Below, piece by piece: positions 61,901 to 64,000 of a DNA stretch of 64,000 bases (positions are counted from its first letter, which is position 1; every line of letters begins with the position of its first letter). Made by a program: the position numbers and the translations under genes. The stretch lies in contig OX421498.1 of the NCBI GenBank assembly GCA_949126835.1, positions 32,416,000 to 32,479,999 on the forward strand, read 5' to 3'. The notes beneath the pieces are model-generated. The model worked only from the letters and a program-made list of their open reading frames with translations. It searched no databases and was not told the origin of the DNA. This DNA comes from Anisus vortex. Its lineage: Eukaryota; Mollusca; Gastropoda; Planorbidae.

Positions 61901-62670
61901 TTTTTAATTCAATGTGGTCAAATGCAATATCTAGGGCTTTGACTTAGGGAAGGGCACAATGAAAAAATCTCACTTTAAAAAGAATGCAATGATTGGACAT
62001 AGTTTTAGAATCACTGGAATAAACAATACAGGGTATTACAATTATGACCCAATTAAGTCGACAATTTCCACTGAGTATAAATCTAAGTATTTCAAAGTAT
62101 TGTTTGTGACGATTCTTTTGATAATCTCTCTTTTACTGGCCCTGTTTTTGCTACAGGCATACTTACAACAATAGCATTATTAGGACTTTGACAAAAACTT
62201 TTTAGTCCTGGATTATGTAATAAAAGAAGTTTGTCATTTATTGAATTTTTTTTTCTTATATGTAAAGCTATGTGTGCATATTATTTGCAAAGGCAAGCAC
62301 TTCCAAAAAGATATATATTTGGCCGATTCGAATATCTAAGGCAATATCTAGTTAGCCCTAATAACAAATTACATGAATACAACAAATTACATGAATACAC
62401 TAAAACACATTATGTCTTTTCAATTTCAAGTACTGGTACATCTAGAAACAAAATCTGATTTCTGTGTAGCTAGAAACAACTGGCCGGTATCTAACAATCT
62501 TATTTCTTCTAGTTGATCTGATGATGTCTATTTTGTCTTACAGAAAGAAGGTTTTATTTCTGAAGTCGTGTCAAAAGAACAGCGCCAGTTCCTCGAGTGG
62601 TTCACAGAAACTCAAATGTTTCAAGTTTTCATTGACAACCATGTGGAGGAAACAGATTATGGAACAAGTG
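22917..62670 (+). CDS. DENND2: DENN domain-containing protein 2 (DENND2 family), 3'-partial, 16 exons
   Basis: This is a probable Rab GTPase guanine-nucleotide exchange factor (DENND2 proteins act on Rab9/Rab13-type GTPases; family knowledge). Exons: 22917-22998, 23290-24980, 42749-42901, 43913-44021, 45364-45437, 46295-46432, 49118-49197, 49480-49549, 49679-49750, 53723-53842, 54986-55048, 57183-57289, 59212-59389, 59778-59901, 61259-61377 and 62544-62670. All phases agree, giving about 1,102 residues. Residues 1-590 are disordered, Ser/Pro-rich, with SH3-ligand-like PPKPPR and [12 protein letters not shown]. uDENN lies at about 700-825 ([11 protein letters not shown]), cDENN at about 865-1000 ([41 protein letters not shown]) and dDENN from there to the window end. 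The last codon is split at 62670, so at least one exon lies beyond the window. The start is the first in-frame ATG of the exon after the acceptor at 22898. The donor at 44022 (GTCACA) is weak. The exact vertebrate paralogue (2A, B, C or D) cannot be assigned. Confidence 0.93.
25276..25285 (+). promoter_or_regulatory. DENND2: Intronic AATAAA signals shortly after an in-frame stop
   Basis: If the donor at 24981 is not used, the DENND2 frame stays open for 77 more codons to a stop at 25209-25211. AATAAATAAA then follows about 65 bp later. This would allow an intronically polyadenylated short form, but no sequence evidence proves that it is used. Confidence 0.3.
26622..26641 (+). repeat. (AC)n microsatellite
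   Basis: An ACACAC run of about 20 bp within the long DENND2 intron. Confidence 0.85.
27120..27290. repeat. Degenerate repeats of a CGGAAAA-like motif
   Basis: About eight instances of (T)CGGAAAA or its variants (GTCGGAAAAAA, TTCGGAAAAAA, TGCGGAAAAAT, GTCGGAAAAT, GTCGGAAAAG) lie within 170 bp. It looks like an old, diverged tandem repeat. No class is recognised. Confidence 0.45.
28911..30780 (+). repeat. Minisatellite, about 41-bp unit, about 46 copies
   Basis: The unit reads GAGTTAAAACATATGGTGCT then TGTTAGGCCTGAACGTAGAAA. Recurrent length variants are loss of 3 bp (ATATTGCTTG for ATATGGTGCTTG), CCTTG for CCTG, CTG for CCTG, and GTAAAAATAG for GTAGAAAGAG. A four-unit variant block around 29790-29950 recurs around 30280-30440 (offset 488 bp), which shows block duplication. 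It lies within the long DENND2 intron. Confidence 0.97.
31933..32081. mobile_element. Full-length palindromic MITE-like element, copy 1 (149 bp)
   Basis: Begins AATGGGCCGTATTGCTGCTG and ends with its complement CAGCAGCAATACGGCCCATT. The two arms of about 72 bp are complementary almost throughout (AGAGTTAACA…, ACAAGTCA…TTTTATGACTGACTTGTAA). A second copy is at 46771-46920. No unambiguous target-site duplication is seen and it has no coding potential. Confidence 0.85.
32750..33314 (-). pseudogene. Non-LTR retrotransposon reverse-transcriptase C-terminus, frameshifted
   Basis: Two minus-strand frames continue one another. The first (33314 to about 33115) contains [28 protein letters not shown]. 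The second (about 33115 to 32750) contains [49 protein letters not shown] and [11 protein letters not shown]. This motif order ([13 protein letters not shown]…W, RWIGH, GKRKRGRPK.TWRR) is the hallmark C-terminus of a widespread invertebrate LINE family. A frameshift near 33115 breaks it. It sits antisense in the long DENND2 intron. Confidence 0.85.
33600..33720. repeat. Possible SINE core-like sequence
   Basis: TAGCCGCCTTTTACGACATG and GGTTATTCTACCACCTGG resemble, from memory, the conserved core or tail of metazoan SINEs known in bivalves and other animals. No tRNA-like head is recognised nearby, so this is a tentative call. Confidence 0.3.
34744..34941 (+). mobile_element. hAT-type MITE with perfect 8-bp target duplication (198 bp)
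   Basis: The ends are CAGGGGTCTGCAACC and GTCGACCTCTG. ATCTAGGT flanks it exactly on both sides (34736-34743 and 34942-34949). The interior (GTGTGCCAGATTAGGATTTC, CGTGCCAACAGCCTAAAAG, GCGTGCCATTGAAAATGGCT) is shared with 35266-35438 and 1655-1734. CAGGG-type ends plus an 8-bp duplication indicate the hAT superfamily. Confidence 0.9.
35266..35438 (+). mobile_element. hAT-type MITE, degraded second copy
   Basis: The ends CAGTGGTCGCAACC and GGTTGCCGACCCCTG and the interior (AGTATGCCAAAGGAAGATTA, GCGTGCCAAGAGCCTAAAT, CGCGTGCCATTGAAAATAGC) match the element at 34744-34941 only about 500 bp away. I see no convincing 8-bp target duplication. Confidence 0.75.
36478..36560 (+). repeat. Dispersed repeat sharing ATTGGCTCCATAGTCTCG
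   Basis: This is the second copy of the sequence described at 8358-8500, in the same orientation. It diverges after TGGCCAGCATTGTAGA. Confidence 0.55.
36752..36832 (+). repeat. (TG)n/(TCTG)n compound microsatellite
   Basis: About 80 bp of alternating TGTG and TCTG steps in the long DENND2 intron. Confidence 0.95.
39020..39174. repeat. GC-rich segment bounded by a perfect 13-bp inverted repeat
   Basis: TTGTCAGGGATGT (39020-39032) is exactly complementary to ACATCCCTGACAA (39162-39174). The enclosed sequence and the flank from about 38690 are strikingly GC-richer than the surroundings (GCGGCTGCCAGTGGGTGCAG and similar). It may be a small DNA element or part of a larger repeat. No target duplication is evident. 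Confidence 0.45.
40900..41150 (+). pseudogene. Possible LINE ORF2 3'-end fragment
   Basis: The translated stretch includes [20 protein letters not shown], which resembles the closing FR..T...WN.LP motif of CR1/L2 LINEs. At the DNA level TGGGATGGGTTACCTGAACC parallels TGGAATGGGTTGCCTGAACA in the remnant at 4450-4840. The similarity is limited. Confidence 0.4.
43035..43125 (+). repeat. LINE/SINE-type 3' tail with ATT microsatellite
   Basis: GTCTGCGCATAGAACTGTCA, GGATATGCGCTATATAAGCA and (TTA)n form a typical short retroposon 3' end, comparable with 14722-14828. It lies in the DENND2 intron 42902-43912. Confidence 0.5.
43380..43905 (+). repeat. Minisatellite, about 42-bp unit, about 12 copies, abutting a splice acceptor
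   Basis: The unit reads TTATTGGACCTTGTTGTGCA then ATGTTCCAGATTGAATAACTGTA. The array ends at the real acceptor of DENND2 exon 43913 (CTTTTTTGGTGTCATGTTTCAG). That acceptor is itself recognisable as a diverged last unit (GGACCTTGTTGTGCAATGTTCCAG). Confidence 0.92.
46771..46920. mobile_element. Full-length palindromic MITE-like element, copy 2 (150 bp)
   Basis: It is nearly identical to 31933-32081, with only a few substitutions (for example CAATATTTTATG for CAATCTTTTATG). The arms are complementary from end to end around a centre near 46846. The flanks (TATGTTT / GGCTAGA) give no clear target duplication. It lies in the DENND2 intron 46433-49117. Confidence 0.85.
49805..49967 (-). mobile_element. 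LINE 3'-end fragment (AAGAT tail), precursor of the adjacent satellite
   Basis: It starts with an (AAGAT)n tail, then GCTTTATTGATCCAAATACA, TTTCAGCATCAGC, CTTAAAACAATATTAAAGAA, CCATTTGTACTCAAACACAA and TAGACATTCGCGCACACTAT. This matches 58443-58620, which continues into coding sequence on the minus strand. The copy is cut off at ATCATACAAGAAAAAAGTAT, where the AT-rich array begins. Confidence 0.75.
49968..53587. repeat. AT-rich compound satellite, about 3.6 kb
   Basis: Two modules alternate. One is an 18-bp TACATATATATAATAA-like block repeated 1-10 times. The other is a spacer ATCATACAAGAAAAAAGTAT followed by CATAATATATA (variants with AATAAAAAAG), present about 37 times. The first spacer is the end of the LINE fragment at 49805-49967. 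Long open frames on the minus strand (Tyr/Ile/Met/Cys only) are artefacts of the repeat. It lies in the DENND2 intron 49751-53722. Confidence 0.95.
55545..57075 (+). repeat. Minisatellite, 53-bp unit, about 29 copies
   Basis: The unit reads TGGTGTAACCAGGCTGTATT then AAATGGGCATAAACCCATAG and CATATACTTATTG, with very regular 53-bp spacing. Variation is mostly at a few positions (TATTAAATG/TATTGAATG, TTATTGT/TTATTTT, CATAGC/CATGGC). Each unit contains the small dyad TGGGCATAAACCCA. It occupies most of the DENND2 intron 55049-57182. Confidence 0.97.
57455..57963 (-). mobile_element. TA-flanked MITE, second copy (509 bp), opposite orientation
   Basis: On the plus strand it begins GGGCGTTTGCAATCACGTGA and ends CATTACAAACGCTC, with TA at 57453-57454 and 57964-57965. 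Its reverse complement follows the element at 11705-12273 block by block. It has no coding potential. It lies in the DENND2 intron 57290-59211. Confidence 0.8.
58443..58870 (-). pseudogene. LINE 3' end with the C-terminus of a reverse-transcriptase ORF
   Basis: On the minus strand an open frame gives [29 protein letters not shown] and [18 protein letters not shown], the closing motifs of a non-LTR retrotransposon polyprotein. A non-coding 3' part ends in an AAGATAAGATAAG tail at 58443. It is 5'-truncated. The target is one copy of the repeated acceptor segment: ATTAGGATTA..AAGATAATTG and TTTGATTA precede it at about 58412-58443, and the remainder of that unit follows at about 58864. Confidence 0.75.
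58871..59225 (+). repeat. Tandem array of a splice acceptor plus exon start (112-bp unit)
   Basis: TTTTATGTTCTGCAG followed by TGTTTTGACTCAGACTGTTC and ATGCCC occurs with the putative exon start at 58895, 59007, 59119 and 59212. Spacings are 112, 112 and 93 bp. Only the last continues as the real DENND2 exon ([12 protein letters not shown]). In the others the same reading frame runs into TGA within about 25 codons. The 93-bp spacing reflects loss of one 19-bp internal duplicate (AATCAGATTGTTCATGCCC). Confidence 0.92.
59990..61095. mobile_element. hAT-type non-autonomous element with perfect 8-bp target duplication (1,106 bp)
   Basis: The termini CATAGGTTCTCAACC and GTTGAGAACCTATG form inverted repeats, and AATTAATG flanks both sides (59982-59989 and 61096-61103). 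C-rich subterminal repeats (CGCCCCC) lie near both ends. The interior has no transposase frame and includes blocks shared with 1075-1350 and a SINE fragment at 60717-60782. It lies in the DENND2 intron 59902-61258. Confidence 0.88.
60717..60782 (-). mobile_element. Fragment of the second SINE family, inside the hAT element
   Basis: On the minus strand CGACCGGCTGGTCCTGTGGT, GGGTTCACTGGACTGTCAGC matches the head of the SINE at 20730-20842 (GCCGGCTGGTCCAGCGGTTA, TTCACCAGACTGTCAACC). Confidence 0.5.
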
Positions 62671-63641
62671 GTAAATACACAACATTCTGTCTATGTCTTG
62701 TGTATGCGGCACGGTGGCCGAGCGGAAGCGCGTTCGACTGGTGATCCAAAGGTTATGGGTTTGAATCCTGGTGCAGACTAGGATTTTTTCCCGAGATTAA
62801 GGGTGCCCCCCAAGTCTACCCAGCTCTGATGGGTACCTGACACTAGTTGGGGTAAAGTAAAGGCGGCTGTGCATAGTGCTGGCTACACATCCCCTCGTAT
62901 GCCGTGGCCACAGAAACTTCACCAGACCTTTGATCAGTTTGGTCCAAGGGTACTTTACTTGTGTATTGTGTTGTCAACTTATTTCTTATCATTCAGTAAA
63001 ATAGGGCCATTAAAGTAAGTCTAGTAATTTAAAGCTGTTCTACTTCATTCTCAATTCTCAACAACTTTTCTACCTTTTAACTATAATCATTGACAGCTAA
63101 TGAAAATTGTTTTTTACTACCCACAATATAAATAATGAATAATTTTTTTTAATGCTCATTCTGAAACCACTTCATGTCTAATTAAACCACTTCTAAAAAC
63201 AAAGTTTTTTCATTTAAATCCTTTATATACATTTTTGTTATGCATTAGCCTTCCAAAGATTTAGTTTTTTTACTACTCTAAAAGGAAGAAACACACAAAA
63301 AGCTAAGTCAATAGATCTATAAATGATATTAAAAATAACGAGAAATCACTTAGATATATATATATACCCTAGTGAGGGAAATACACATGTAAGTCATCAA
63401 CCTTCAAATAGGTATTTAAAATGTGTTCAATAAGGATTTTTAAAATGTGCACAATAGACAGTGTGAAAGAAATAATTAAAAATTGATATTTTTGAGATTG
63501 TGATGGGGTGTGTGGCTGAAAATTTTATAGGATGTGCTGTTAAATGAAACACGTCTATGTGCCAAGTCTGATAGTTCTGTATTTAAGCTGCAATGTAAAG
63601 TCTGATAGTTCTGTGTTTAAGTTGGGATGTAAAGTCTAAGA
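62671..63641 (+). other. DENND2: DENND2 intron following the last visible exon
   Basis: The donor GTAAAT at 62671 follows a codon split after its first base. No continuing exon is recognisable before the window ends. Apart from a SINE (62706-62965) it is AT-rich DNA with a tandem doublet of CTGATAGTTCTGT (63568 and 63601). Confidence 0.6.
62706..62965 (+). mobile_element. tRNA-derived SINE, best-preserved copy
   Basis: GCACGGTGGCCGAGCGGAAG (A box at about 62712-62724) and GGGTTTGAATCCTGG (B box at about 62757-62771) form a Ser/Leu-tRNA-like RNA polymerase III promoter. The family body follows (CAAGTCTACCCAGCTCTGAT, GACACTAGTTGGGGTAAAGT, GTGCTGGCTACACATCCCCT, GTGGCCACAGAAACTTCACC) and a TTTACTT end. 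Confidence 0.85.
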
Positions 63642-63995
63642 CAGGGATCAGGAACCTTTTTGTCTGAGAGAGCCATGGATACCACATATTTTAAAAAGTA
63701 ATTCTGTGAGAGCCATACATTATGTTTAAAACTAAAAATTCGAGTAAATGTGTGCATTTGTGTAATTTCAACACTAAAAGTACAATAATTATGTCTCTGA
63801 ATTCTTCTGATGCTAAGCTGCAGTAGACGTTAGCTCATTTGTAGAATGAAATATTGATAGGCCTATGCAATTAATATGTAGATCAAAAAGTCTTTAAAAA
63901 AACATTTTTTTAATAATCGAACATTTGTCTGTGAGCCAGATGCAACCATTAAAAGAGCCACATCTGGCTCGTGAGCCATGGGTTCCCGACCCCTG
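63642..63995 (-). mobile_element. hAT-type MITE, about 354 bp, at the window end
   Basis: The ends are CAGGGATCAGGAACC and GGTTCCCGACCCCTG. The left flank GTCTAAGA (63634-63641) and the last bases of the window GTCTA (63996-64000) agree with an 8-bp duplication cut by the window edge. The interior is the reverse complement of the element at 15321-15661 (GAGAGCCATGGATACCACAT and onward). Confidence 0.85.
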
Positions 63996-64000
63996 GTCTA

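Noticed and set aside
62706..62780. A tRNA gene with good A and B boxes
   Set aside because: The acceptor stem does not pair cleanly and the sequence continues into a body shared with at least five other copies in the window, so it is a SINE head and not a functional tRNA gene.
1..64000. CRISPR arrays, operons, prophage or other prokaryotic systems
   Set aside because: The tandem arrays lack spacer/repeat alternation and the window is clearly intron-bearing animal DNA.

Overview
This is an AT-rich animal nuclear genome window, very probably from a gastropod mollusc, and a freshwater pulmonate-type snail is my best guess. The evidence is vertebrate-like exon/intron structure with GT-AG introns, proteins that align along their length with bilaterian orthologues, and a dense mixture of tRNA-derived SINEs, non-LTR retrotransposon ends, hAT and TA-type MITEs and minisatellites. 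The species call is an inference. There is no bacterial, organellar or viral gene content.

Three protein-coding genes are present. (1) Plus strand, 2087-17061: the C-terminal three quarters of condensin-2 subunit D3 (NCAPD3). I could place 31 exons, all joining in frame to a stop at 17059-17061; the 5' part lies upstream of the window. (2) Minus strand, 21376-18935: a complete five-exon RPL27A (ribosomal protein uL15) of 148 residues with a pyrimidine-rich, TOP-like 5' end. (3) Plus strand, from 22917: a DENND2-family Rab exchange factor. I could place 16 coding exons, about 1,102 residues, up to 62670; the last exon or exons lie beyond the window. Its proline-rich N-terminal half is one 1.7-kb exon, followed by a 17.8-kb intron and then the exons for the uDENN, cDENN and dDENN domains. 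NCAPD3 and RPL27A are tail to tail. RPL27A and DENND2 are head to head across about 1.5 kb.

The introns carry most of the unusual content. There are five large tandem arrays: 28911-30780 (about 41 bp), 43380-43905 (about 42 bp), 49968-53587 (AT-rich, compound), 55545-57075 (53 bp) and several short ones in NCAPD3. A recurrent theme is that sequence resembling the local 3' splice site (pyrimidine tract plus CAG, sometimes with the start of the exon) has been tandemly copied just upstream of the real acceptor. This is clearest at 6547-6640 and 58871-59225, and plausible at 2650-2901 and 43380-43912.

Mobile elements include two copies of a 150-bp, nearly perfect full-length palindrome (31933-32081, 46771-46920). 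There are also two TA-flanked MITEs in opposite orientation (11705-12273, 57455-57963), the first nested inside a SINE. Several hAT-type elements are present, two with perfect 8-bp target duplications (34744-34941, 59990-61095) and one whose right-hand duplication is cut by the window end but agrees over the visible bases (63642-63995). LINE 3' ends also occur, one of which seems to have seeded the AT-rich satellite. All boundaries were set by eye, without alignment software.
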